A DNA stretch of 64,000 nt from assembly GCF_000527095.1 (NCBI RefSeq), contig NZ_AZUN01000001.1, positions 186,001 to 250,000 of the forward strand, in the 5' to 3' direction. The position numbers and the translations under genes are program-made. The notes under the pieces are model-generated. The model saw only the letters and a list, made by a program, of their open reading frames with translations. It did no database searches and was not told the origin of the DNA. Below, in pieces: positions 54,455 through 62,981 of the stretch (positions are counted from its first letter, which is position 1; each line of letters begins with the position of its first letter). The stretch is from Methylomicrobium lacus LW14. Lineage in GTDB: Bacteria > Pseudomonadota > Gammaproteobacteria > Methylococcales > Methylomonadaceae.

Positions 54455-55339
54455 ATGTATGGCAATTATATTTTATTGACGGCCGCTAAAAACGAGGAGC
54501 TATATATCAGTAAGGCGATTGAATCGGTACTGCGTCAAAGCATACTTCCGCTGGCATGGTTTATAATGGATGATGGTTCCGTAGATCAAACTAGAGAGAT
54601 TGTGCAGAGTTATACGGATACGTATGCTTTCATTCGTCTTTACTCCACTAATAATATTGGCAAGCGTAGTTTCGGATCAAAGGATAGGGCAATCAACGCG
54701 GCATACGAACTGGCGCGGCAACTCGAATTTGACTTCATTGGTGTTCAGGATGCAGACATCGCACCTGAGGAGATAAATTATTACGAGAAAATTCTATGCA
54801 AGTTTGGGGGTAACATAAAACTTGGTATCGCTGGCGGTTACATCTATGAACGCTCAAAGAGTGGTTGGGCTTGCCGAAAAAGCAATTCACCGGATTCTGT
54901 CGCAGGTGGCATACAAATGTTCCGCCGCAGTTGCTATGAGCAGATTGGGGGATACATCCCAATGCACTTCGGGGGAGAGGATTGGCTGGCCCAAGTGGAT
55001 GCAAAAATAGCGGGCTGGGAGGTTATAGCCTGCCCAGAATTACCTGTTTTTCACTATCGACCGACATCTAGTTCGGATGGAAGATGGCGAGGATTGTTTC
55101 GGTTAGGAATGATGGATGCCTCTTTCGGGTCTCATCCCTTCTTTGAATTTTTCAAGTGTGCGAGGCGTATTGCGGAAAGCCCAGTATTGATCGGCAGCGC
55201 CATCCGCTTCTGTGGGTATGTTTGGTGGAACGTTTCAGGTCGAAGTCCTCTGTTACAGCCAGAGAAAATAGTCTATTTAAGAAAAGAACAACTCTCGAAA
55301 ATTTCACACTGGTGGAAAAAGTTAATTGTAAGCTCGTAA
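54455..55339 (+). CDS. Glycosyltransferase family 2
   Basis: 294 residues; AGGTGA 5 nt upstream of ATG 54455. GT-A motifs: YILLTAAKNEELYISKAIESVL, MDDGSVDQT, GVQDADI (metal site, about residue 94-98), AGGIQMFRRSCYEQIGG and GGEDWLAQVDAKIAGW (catalytic base region). It ends before a strong stem-loop at 55546-55594. Confidence 0.87.
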   Translation: MYGNYILLTAAKNEELYISKAIESVLRQSILPLAWFIMDDGSVDQTREIVQSYTDTYAFIRLYSTNNIGKRSFGSKDRAINAAYELARQLEFDFIGVQDADIAPEEINYYEKILCKFGGNIKLGIAGGYIYERSKSGWACRKSNSPDSVAGGIQMFRRSCYEQIGGYIPMHFGGEDWLAQVDAKIAGWEVIACPELPVFHYRPTSSSDGRWRGLFRLGMMDASFGSHPFFEFFKCARRIAESPVLIGSAIRFCGYVWWNVSGRSPLLQPEKIVYLRKEQLSKISHWWKKLIVSS

Positions 55340-55545
55340 CCAAGCGCTTTGGATTTTGTAGCATCTCAGTGTACAGCTTCGACTTCCGCGGTTCCGAATG
55401 ACTCACCAGGTTGTCTGGGTGATTTGTCTATCGACTGGATCCCAGGAATTTATGTTGGAATGAGGAACAGATATGGTCAGGGTTAGCTGAGACGTTCATC
55501 ACTGATGAAAATCCAGGTAATTATTTGATAAAATCGACTAAAAAA

Positions 55546-55594
55546 ACAGCCTGAATATGCATCATCCAAATCTTTTGAGCATATTTCAGGCTGT
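55546..55594. terminator. Bidirectional-type stem-loop between convergent genes
   Basis: ACAGCCTGAATATGC (55546-55560) pairs with GCATATTTCAGGCTGT (55579-55594) with one bulged T and an 18-nt loop. Six A residues precede it, giving a T-run for transcripts of the minus-strand gene at 55693-57015. It lies between that gene and the plus-strand glycosyltransferase, in a 353-bp gap with nothing else recognised. Confidence 0.7.
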
Positions 55595-55692
55595 AACAAA
55601 ATCGTATTCTATTTCTCGGTATGCCCCCCGCCTTGATTAACCGATATAGCCGTTAATTAATAAGCGAGGGGCGGGTGTCAAAGTAAAGTGCT

Positions 55693-57015
55693 CTATGGCA
55701 TGACTTTCAAGTTGGAAGGCGGTGCAAGCAGGACGGAAGGGGTGGATCCTCCGCTTGTATACTCATAAGCCCCAATGTCCCATGAGCCGTCTGCGCCCCT
55801 GGTAATGTTATCCATGTCAATATTATACGGAGACCCGATGTTGGTGGCCGCATTAATGGCAGGTGACGTCGACGTTAAATGATAGTCTTGTTTAGACAGG
55901 TTTGCGAATATATCGGAGCTGGTAGATATATTATTTGTTGCAGTACCCAGACTAAGAGTGCCGCCCTTTCCATGAAAAATATTATTCCGAACTTCACAGC
56001 CACTACTACAGCCAGGGCCAGGATTTATGATTGCATCATTGTTGCTGAATGTATTATTAAATACCTTTAATCCAGTAATGGGTGAGTCTTGAATCCCAAG
56101 AACGTACCCAATGCCAGAACAAAACGCGCTAGTATTATCGTAGAAGGTGTTTCCATATATTTTCCAATTATCCCATGGGCCGCCATCACTAAATCCAATT
56201 CCAACACCAGAGGCGCAATTATGATATATGCGTGAGTTTCTAATTATCCCATTATTAGTGCCCAATAAGTAGTATATATTAGGGTGCATTACGCCATCTG
56301 ATTGTATGTGGGATATATCCATATATTCTGACACATGGTTATTTGTTCCCGCAACATATAAGCCTGACTCCCATCCAGATATTTTTACATGACTAAAAGT
56401 ATGATTAGTGGCAGTTGAAAATGGGGTATCATCTACACCACGGCCGTCATTAGTAAATCCAAGGATGTCTGGGCCTCGAATCTCCATGTATTCGACGGTA
56501 ATGTAACTGCCAGTTGAACCGTTAGGCCATTCAATACCTTTTCCCTGCGTAACGCCAGGGAAATTTATCAGCCATCCGTACGATCCGAAATCTGATGGTT
56601 TTGCACTAGAACGACCTGAAACCGTGATGTAGTTATAGCTGCCGAAAGTTATAGAAGATAGATACTGTTCGACTGTTGAATCAAAGCTGCTGCTCCACCC
56701 CGCTGCCGAAGTACTTGCCGAGGCATCGCTACGAGCTCTGGCAATGGTAAGAGGCGATCCGCTTGTGCAATTTTTTGCAGGGCTTAGGTTTTGCGTATAT
56801 TTTCCCCCTGCAACCCAAATAGTATCGCCGCATGAGACGCTTCCCCAAGAAATTGCCGAAAAGCCACTCCATGCGTTGGTCCAGCTGCTACCATTTCCTG
56901 TGCCGTAAGTTGAGCTATTGGGCCTTACATACCAATTTGCGGCTTCTGCGCCATAGCTCAAAATGCATAGAGAAATTAGTGCTGTAAACTTTAGTGAAAA
57001 TATGGTTCTTTTCAT
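55693..57015 (-). CDS. Secreted right-handed beta-helix protein
   Basis: 440 residues from ATG 57015, chosen because it gives a signal peptide (MKRTIFSLKFTALISLCILSYGAEAA); the frame is open to 57117. Begins NWYVRPNSSTYGTGNGSSWTNAWSG, as in many secreted parallel beta-helix proteins. The middle part has repeated short coils (NGIIRNSRIYHNCASGVGIGF, NTFYDNTSAFCSGIGYVLG, FNNTFSNNDAIINPG), the fold of polysaccharide lyases, epimerases and tailspikes. It ends TPSVLLAPPSNLKVMP without anchor. It may bind, cut or epimerise the EPS; no catalytic residues can be assigned. Its upstream neighbour on the same strand is the LamG protein. Confidence 0.75.
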   Translation of the reverse strand: MKRTIFSLKFTALISLCILSYGAEAANWYVRPNSSTYGTGNGSSWTNAWSGFSAISWGSVSCGDTIWVAGGKYTQNLSPAKNCTSGSPLTIARARSDASASTSAAGWSSSFDSTVEQYLSSITFGSYNYITVSGRSSAKPSDFGSYGWLINFPGVTQGKGIEWPNGSTGSYITVEYMEIRGPDILGFTNDGRGVDDTPFSTATNHTFSHVKISGWESGLYVAGTNNHVSEYMDISHIQSDGVMHPNIYYLLGTNNGIIRNSRIYHNCASGVGIGFSDGGPWDNWKIYGNTFYDNTSAFCSGIGYVLGIQDSPITGLKVFNNTFSNNDAIINPGPGCSSGCEVRNNIFHGKGGTLSLGTATNNISTSSDIFANLSKQDYHLTSTSPAINAATNIGSPYNIDMDNITRGADGSWDIGAYEYTSGGSTPSVLLAPPSNLKVMP

Positions 57016-57424
57016 GTTCGTATAGCTATGTGTTAAAGAGTAAAATAATTCCTTTTCTGGGCGCCTTATAAGGCTCTCCGAGAAGATGATATTTTTTTTT
57101 GATATATGAATATTCATTTAAGTATTTCTTTGTATTGAGAAAATAGACTGCCCTGTTTTATAGGTATGTCCGTAATTTAATATTTGTTAGTAACACTCCT
57201 ACGCTTCATCATACGAGAAAATTCTACTTTTGAATTCGTCTGTATTGCGGATAAGTTATCTCCGTTACCGTTACCTCGGTAAATGATTCGGATCTAGTTG
57301 TTAAATAGACCTATTGCGGTAACTAGGCGTATGAGTGAAGTTTGAGCTTCGAAGCGAGCCTCACCCAATGTGCTGCCCGCTTCATCTATGCCTATATGCT
57401 GTTTATGCGATCAATGGCCGGATG
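57016..57424. other. 409-bp non-coding gap between two secreted-protein genes
   Basis: Holds the promoter region of the beta-helix gene. A 10-bp perfect palindrome GCTTCGAAGC lies at 57346-57355. No gene and no clear terminator for the upstream minus-strand gene are seen. Confidence 0.4.
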
Positions 57425-59239
57425 TCAATTTCCGTTGCCATAAATCGACACTGCCGCATTGGTGTTATATCCATAACTCGAAGCTGTCCATGTAGCGGGC
57501 AAGTCTGTGAGTACCGTACGATGACTGGTGCGTGCCATCAAACCGGTTGACGATCCTACTTGGTCAAGGAAACCAATTTGACCATCTGTTCCCAGTATTG
57601 CAAGCCAATAAGGTTTGCCAGCAGTAACAGAGGCATCAGGAATCGATACCGAATTCCACGCGCCAAGTTTCAGCGTGCTCAAATTGCCCTTTGCGATTAG
57701 TGTCCCCGGATAACCGGAATTGTCAGTATAGATGCCGGCAACCAAATTTGTTGCGGTGGTGCTCACATCCAGATAAATCTGAACACTGGATACTACGCCG
57801 GACTGCGCGGGCGTTGACTGGAACGCTTGTGCAGTACCTTGCGGTTCGTTTTGGATCCACGGTTCTTCGTTCTTGTCACCCAGGATAAATTTCTCCTGTG
57901 TAGAGACACTATTTGAAGCACCCACCGCAGTTTTTAAATCAGAGCTGATTTCCGTTGCCGACAAGGCTCTATTGTAGATCCGCACTTCATCGATTTTGCC
58001 ATCGAAATACTCACCCCACAGGCTGTTACCGCCGATGCGCAACACGCCGTTGGATGTTTTAATCGGAGTATTCGCTGCGCTCTTGGAGACTTCGGCACCG
58101 TTTACATAAAGCCGCTGATATTGTCCATCATAGGTCGCGACAAGGTGACTCCATGTATTCACCGGCAAGCGGTTCGAACCGGTGACGGCACGGTAACTGC
58201 CATCATTGAAATAAGATACAGGCAGATTGGTGTCCTCTTCGGAATAGAGTGCATAAACCTCAGCCCCTGATGTTTCCTTCAGTATGACCGTGTTGCCGCC
58301 ATTTGTCTGTGACATTGGATACACCCAAGCTTCGAGGGTCATGCCGGTTGAAAAGTCCAGCGATGCGCTGTCATTGACGGTGACCCAATCGTTGACGCCA
58401 TCAAAGTCCAACGCGTTTCCATAACGGCCGGTGGTGATTCTAACGGCTTCTTGAATCGTGCCGTTATTGCCGTTACCCGAGGCGTCCGTAACCGTCGTGC
58501 CGCTGGTTTCCTCGAAGCCAAAGGCCGCTACGAGACCGTTGGTCGGTGTAGTCGTACCTGAAGTCGTACCTGAAGTCGTGCCTGAAGTCGTGCCTGAAGT
58601 CGTGCCTGAGGTAGTTCCTGAGGTAGTTCCTGAGGTCGTAGGTGCAGCGGTCACATTAACCGGTTTGGTCGTGCTAGCGCTGCCGTTTACCGTCAGAGTG
58701 ACGTTGTATGTCCCGACGTTAGGATAGCTCACCGTGACAGCCTGGGCAGTTGAAGTGAAGTTCGGAGCATTAGAGTTGGGTAAATCCCATTTCCTGCTCG
58801 TCACTGTGCCAGTTGTGGTATCCGTGAAAGTAATAGACGCGCCTTGGACCACGCTAATGGGACTTCCCGGTGTGAAAGTCGCCGTTAATGCCGTCGTCGT
58901 GGTAGGTACGGTCAAATTGACTTCATTGGAAAAAGCGCTTTCGGTGGTCTTGTTCGTATCATAGGCCTTTGCAGCGAAATAGAGTTTAGCGCCCTCTTGT
59001 AGCCCCGAGACCGCGTAACTGGTCTTGTTGCCCACATCGATGGTTGAGGTGTAATTGCCGCTGCTGGTGCCGTAAGAGACTTTATAACCCCCTACATTGG
59101 AGGACGTGCTGGGATCCCAGGCAAGGTTTACGGTTCCCGCGAATAAATTGCCGCTGAAAAAAGACAGGGCAAATAAGGTTAATAAAAAGCGCGGGCATAG
59201 CTCACGCAGGGAAGTGCTCATACTAAAGGAAATATTCAT
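57425..59239 (-). CDS. Secreted fibronectin III / PKD-like / LamG multidomain protein
   Basis: 604 residues; signal peptide about 1-35 (LLTLFALSFFSGNLFA). Fibronectin type III domain about 36-112 (TVNLAWDPSTSSNVGGYKVSYG); PKD-like domain about 115-200; a (TTSG)x7 linker about 203-230; LamG/concanavalin-like domain about 235-415 (LVAAFGFEETSGTTVTDASGNGNNG, DWVTVNDSASLDFSTGMTLEAWVYP, GKIDEVRIYNRALSATEI); C-terminal beta domain about 425-604. It probably binds carbohydrate at the cell surface or in the matrix. Not anchored. Same strand as the beta-helix gene 409 bp downstream. Confidence 0.8.
   Translation of the reverse strand: MNISFSMSTSLRELCPRFLLTLFALSFFSGNLFAGTVNLAWDPSTSSNVGGYKVSYGTSSGNYTSTIDVGNKTSYAVSGLQEGAKLYFAAKAYDTNKTTESAFSNEVNLTVPTTTTALTATFTPGSPISVVQGASITFTDTTTGTVTSRKWDLPNSNAPNFTSTAQAVTVSYPNVGTYNVTLTVNGSASTTKPVNVTAAPTTSGTTSGTTSGTTSGTTSGTTSGTTSGTTTPTNGLVAAFGFEETSGTTVTDASGNGNNGTIQEAVRITTGRYGNALDFDGVNDWVTVNDSASLDFSTGMTLEAWVYPMSQTNGGNTVILKETSGAEVYALYSEEDTNLPVSYFNDGSYRAVTGSNRLPVNTWSHLVATYDGQYQRLYVNGAEVSKSAANTPIKTSNGVLRIGGNSLWGEYFDGKIDEVRIYNRALSATEISSDLKTAVGASNSVSTQEKFILGDKNEEPWIQNEPQGTAQAFQSTPAQSGVVSSVQIYLDVSTTATNLVAGIYTDNSGYPGTLIAKGNLSTLKLGAWNSVSIPDASVTAGKPYWLAILGTDGQIGFLDQVGSSTGLMARTSHRTVLTDLPATWTASSYGYNTNAAVSIYGNGN
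58551..58634 (-). repeat. 12-bp in-frame tandem repeat coding for a (TTSG)7 linker
   Basis: Seven 12-bp units (plus-strand consensus GTCGTACCTGAA with variants) encode the Thr-Thr-Ser-Gly linker. Changes in copy number keep the frame, so linker length can vary between strains without inactivating the protein. Confidence 0.85.
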
Positions 59240-59563
59240 TGTTTAGATAGTAGCTGAATGCCAGACTTATAAAATCAGTCGGGCTGAGGTTGGTGATTTT
59301 TAAGCGTTTAACGACAAGGTCACATGCATAGTTTTAAACGGTGCAAGCTAATACGCGTGGCAGAAACTCGATGCCGGTCGGCTTGTTGTTAAGCACTTAC
59401 CTAAAGCCATCACGGAGGGCATGGATCCCTTGATGAGGCGAATAAGGATCAGATCAATATGTTTTTGAATTTTTTTGAAAGTTTGGTTTGATTTGATTTG
59501 ATTTGGTAGTCTTGAATATTTAAGTTCTATACACCTCTCTATACGATAAAAATTTGATTACCA

Positions 59564-59588
59564 GGTTCTCAATCATGATTTGAGAGCC
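59564..59588. promoter_or_regulatory. 25-bp imperfect palindrome
   Basis: GGTTCTCAA (59564-59572) faces TTGAGAGCC (59580-59588) around TCATGAT, with one mismatch. It is in non-coding sequence 325 bp upstream of the LamG gene start. It could be an operator or a decayed transposon end. Confidence 0.25.
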
Positions 59589-59755
59589 ATTGTTCCGGGA
59601 TCCTGTTCGCCGACCGTGATCATTTCAGGAGGACATAAAACAGGATCAACAATCTGAAACTAACCTTAGTTTCGAGTGTCTATACAACGTTATTTTTTTA
59701 GGTAAGCCAATCCATAGCAAAAATTTTGCTGCGGTTGCCCATGTTTTTTAATTTT

Positions 59756-60214
59756 TCAGCTTATCGATAGTCCCGCATCGTCGATTCGACCTGAACTAGG
59801 CAAAAACAATATCAGGGGGGGCGAAATGATAGCCTTCGTGACGCTTGTTGGTTTCCCAATCGGAGCGAAAGATATAGAAGGCTTAGGAAGCCGCCAACTC
59901 TCTTTACGAAAATCGCGTAATCGTTTGAGCAGGTTGGTGGCGGATGCTATTTCGGGCGGAGTCTCTATTTTGGTTCCGCCGGGCTTTCGGGAAAGCCACG
60001 CAAGCTCGACCATACTAATTCGCCGTAGCAATCTGGGTGGTTGAGTGTTAATCGCGGTGGCCGCTATCTCTTTTTTGTCTTCCATCAGGAATTCGCTCAG
60101 TCGAATTGGCCAATGATTGCTAGCGTTGGCTTCTTTGAAATAGCGTAGTTCATGCTGGATTGGGGCATTGCACAGGCTGTGCGTCATGTCCTCGAAGCGT
60201 ATTCTTTTCGGCAT
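59756..60214 (-). CDS. Doubtful hypothetical protein
   Basis: 152-codon frame from ATG 60214. No ribosome binding site, no recognised domain; Ser, Pro, Arg and Ile-rich composition. Included because it is the longest frame in the 1.9-kb gap; it may be spurious. Confidence 0.2.
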   Translation of the reverse strand: MPKRIRFEDMTHSLCNAPIQHELRYFKEANASNHWPIRLSEFLMEDKKEIAATAINTQPPRLLRRISMVELAWLSRKPGGTKIETPPEIASATNLLKRLRDFRKESWRLPKPSISFAPIGKPTSVTKAIISPPLILFLPSSGRIDDAGLSIS

Positions 60215-60796
60215 GAGTCATTTACAGAAGGCTATAAGGTGTATTCCTTAAAAACAAATTAGAAAAAGCTTAATAATCTCTGAAGAAGGATGATAGTATA
60301 CAAACATTAAATAAATCTTAAATTAAAAAATTGATTATGCAGAGATTGATGCCACCGTCTTTGCATTTTTCGTTTCGAGGCGGGAAGTCGAGTAGTTCCC
60401 AGATGCGCCAGGGCTAGGGGAAATCACGGATCCTTGGATTGCATAGCCATCCAAAATTGCATAGAGTCCTTGCGTGCAAATAGGTTGTTGAAGAAACTCA
60501 TTTTTCGTAACATTTTACCGAGCCGAGCCGCAAGCTATGGCAAAGGTGCGGCCATGTATACTGAGCTTGAGCAACAGCCTCAAATCGGAAGGACGCGCCG
60601 CTGTCTAAGCAAGCGCACGCTGTACGGCCGATAGCAGGCTGAAAACAGGGTAGTTTATGGGATGGCTCCTTCCGAAGCTTTATGGGTGTAACACTCATTA
60701 AGATTGGAGCTTGCCATTTTTATGAATAATTCGGATTAACTATCCATGCTATGCTCCGGAAAGGGTCTCTATACTGAAATTTATTAGGAACGCGCC

Positions 60797-61130
60797 ATGC
60801 CGATAAATCGCATTCCTGTCCAAGCGATGTGTGTTTTGTCACATCAGTGCTCCCCGTTCCGGAGCAGTGACCGATTCCTTGAGCCAGTACCCGAGGCATT
60901 AGCGTTAACAGATTCAAACCCAAAGATTTTCCATGTTTTGTGTGGACCAATAGCATGCAGGTGAGACTCAAAACTGACCTTGGCTGTACTTGTCATTACC
61001 TTCGGTTTCAACAAATGCGTTTTGCGAAGTCATATTCCTTTTCACCATTGCTAAAGCTGGCGCCGCGAGCCCAAGATATTTCGCAAGCGCCTTTTTGTGG
61101 GAGCCATAGTTACCTGTTTTCGAACGGATG
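60797..61130 (+). pseudogene. Possible IS1595-like transposase debris
   Basis: ATG 60797 begins MPINRIPVQ, close to the usual MPxNRIQFQ start of IS1595-family transposases. Further on, in other frames, DSLSQYPRH (like EFLxQYGTE) and RFKPKDFPC followed by VRLKTDLGCTCHYLRFQ (like the RWPxGFxCP and LKTxxLxQCxxC zinc region) can be read. The matches are short and need several frameshifts, so this is tentative. Confidence 0.25.
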
Positions 61131-61173
61131 CTTGGCTCCATTCCGCAAATCATCTTGCTAACCAGGAGTCGTC

Positions 61174-62871
61174 ATGGCTGAGAAGCATACCTACGGACAG
61201 ATTTTGAAGTCTTCGGCGGTGATTGGTGGTTCATCTCTGCTGAACATCGCCATCGGGATCGTTCGTACCAAGGTCATGGCGATGTTGCTGGGGCCATCAG
61301 GCGTTGGATTGATGGCCCTGTATGGATCAATTTCGGACCTTACGATCAGCGTTGCTGGCATGGGCATTAATAGTAGTGGTGTGCGGCAGATTGCCGAGGC
61401 GGTTGGTTCAAGCGACACTGATAGGATCGCGCGAACTGCTGTAGTGCTGCGGCGCATATCAATCTTGCTCGGGTTACTTGGCGCCGCTGTGCTGGTCATA
61501 TTTGCCGGGCCCGTGTCCACCTTGACTTTTGGCAACGATCAACACGCGGCCGCTGTCGCATTGCTGTCAATTGCCGTATTTTTCAGTCTCGTGTCCGCAG
61601 GGCAGGGCGCACTGCTTCAGGGGATGCGCTGCATTTCTGATATGGCTAAGATGGGTGTATGGGGTACGCTCTTCGGGGCGATCATCAGTATCACTGTGGT
61701 ATATTTCTTTCGCGAAGATGGGTTAGTGCTTTCGCTGGTGCTTCTTGCCGCAATGTCGCTTATCGCATCTTGGTGGTATAGCCGGAAAATACAATTACAA
61801 ACACCTTCAATATCAACTTCCCAAGTGAGACAGGAGGCTGGCGCCATGTTGAAGCTGGGTTTCGCATTCATGGCCAGTGGTCTGTTGATGACCGGGGCTG
61901 CCTATGTAGTGCGTCTCATCGTCGTTCGCAAGGTCGGTTTCGATGCTGCCGGGTTGTACCAAGCGGCTTGGGCATTGGGAGGTCTATATATCGGGTTCAT
62001 TTTGCAGGCTATGGGAGCGGACTTTTATCCACGTTTAACTGCAATCGCCAGGGACAACAGCGAATGCAACCGTGTGGTGAATGAGCAGGCCCATGTCAGT
62101 TTGTTGCTGGCAGGTCCGGGTGTGATAGGAACCCTGACATTCGCACCACTGGTCATCGCACTCTTTTATACGTCTAAATTCGAAGGGGCGGTGGAAATTT
62201 TGCGCTGGCTATGTTTGGGTATGACCCTGCGCGTGATTTCTTGGCCTATGGGCTTCATTATCGTGGCCAAAGGCGTGCAAAACCTGATTATATTTTCCGA
62301 GTTGGCTTGGACTGTCGTTTATCTTGGCCTTGCGTGGCTTAGTGTAAGTGCTTTCGGTTTGAAAGGCGCCGGTATCGCGTTCTTTGGATCGTATGTGTTT
62401 CATGTACTTATGATCTACGTAATTGTGAGGAGGCTCAGCGGTTTTCGCTGGACTGATGCCAATTTACAAACGAGTTTCCTTTTTCTTGCCTTAATCACAG
62501 TTGTTTTCTGTAGCTATTATGCATTGCCGCCCTTGTTGGCGATGGGTATCGGTACGCTGGCTGTTTTGCTGAGTGGTGTTTACTCGATTCAAGTTCTCCT
62601 CAATCTCATCTCCCTGGATCAGATTCCCAGACCCGTTTTAAAGCTACTAGGGTGGTTCCGTCTTATCAGTTTTAGTTTGAGCGAATACAATGACTTAGGT
62701 CCATTGGTTAAAGCGGCGACAGGCGGCACAGTTGTTGAAAATAAGGCGTTAGTAAACCTAAACCGCTTGATTTTTGCATTCATGATGTGCACGGTGTTTT
62801 CCATGTGGGCGCACTGGTATCAAGGGATCTATAGCTGGCCGGCTGGATGGGTGTTTTTGCGTCGGGGTTAG
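61174..62871 (+). CDS. O-antigen translocase/flippase, Wzx-like (second copy), with C-terminal extension
   Basis: 565 residues; AGGAG 8 nt before ATG 61174. Begins GQILKSSAVIGGSSLLNIAIGIVRTKVMAMLLGPSGVGLMALYGSI, the start of the WzxE-like O-antigen translocases. About twelve transmembrane segments span 10-480 (AMGADFYPRLTAIA, FTSKFEGAVEILRWLCLGMTLRVISWPMGFII-like motif). The last 80 residues (after about 485) are an unusual tail with one further hydrophobic stretch (LIFAFMMCTVFSMWAHWYQGIYSW). It should serve the second polymer together with the minus-strand Wzy-like protein. Confidence 0.87.
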   Translation: MAEKHTYGQILKSSAVIGGSSLLNIAIGIVRTKVMAMLLGPSGVGLMALYGSISDLTISVAGMGINSSGVRQIAEAVGSSDTDRIARTAVVLRRISILLGLLGAAVLVIFAGPVSTLTFGNDQHAAAVALLSIAVFFSLVSAGQGALLQGMRCISDMAKMGVWGTLFGAIISITVVYFFREDGLVLSLVLLAAMSLIASWWYSRKIQLQTPSISTSQVRQEAGAMLKLGFAFMASGLLMTGAAYVVRLIVVRKVGFDAAGLYQAAWALGGLYIGFILQAMGADFYPRLTAIARDNSECNRVVNEQAHVSLLLAGPGVIGTLTFAPLVIALFYTSKFEGAVEILRWLCLGMTLRVISWPMGFIIVAKGVQNLIIFSELAWTVVYLGLAWLSVSAFGLKGAGIAFFGSYVFHVLMIYVIVRRLSGFRWTDANLQTSFLFLALITVVFCSYYALPPLLAMGIGTLAVLLSGVYSIQVLLNLISLDQIPRPVLKLLGWFRLISFSLSEYNDLGPLVKAATGGTVVENKALVNLNRLIFAFMMCTVFSMWAHWYQGIYSWPAGWVFLRRG

Positions 62872-62981
62872 AGAGGCAGTTTAGTTCCACGGTAAAGTGG
62901 TTAGGATAAGTTATAAAAATGCCCGAGGGTCAAGCTGATCTTTTCTCTGGAGTAGTGCAGGCGCCTGGCCGGATCGGTAAG

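Larger units (their letters stand above)
59240..61173. other. 1.9-kb largely non-coding region
   Basis: Between the LamG gene and the second flippase. Contains a TTTGA short repeat near 59485-59505, an imperfect palindrome at 59564-59588, a doubtful minus-strand frame at 59756-60214, an inverted pair AATCTCTG/CAGAGATT near 60270-60350 and possible IS debris after 60797. Nothing else is supported. Mixed base composition suggests decayed insertions. Confidence 0.5.

Noticed and set aside
59361..59378. TGGCAG...GATGCC as a sigma-54 promoter
   Set aside because: The GG and GC dinucleotides are two bases too far apart for a -24/-12 site.
60434..60698. Overlapping small frames on both strands
   Set aside because: Neither has a start signal or a recognisable domain; the sequence may be insertion debris but cannot be assigned.
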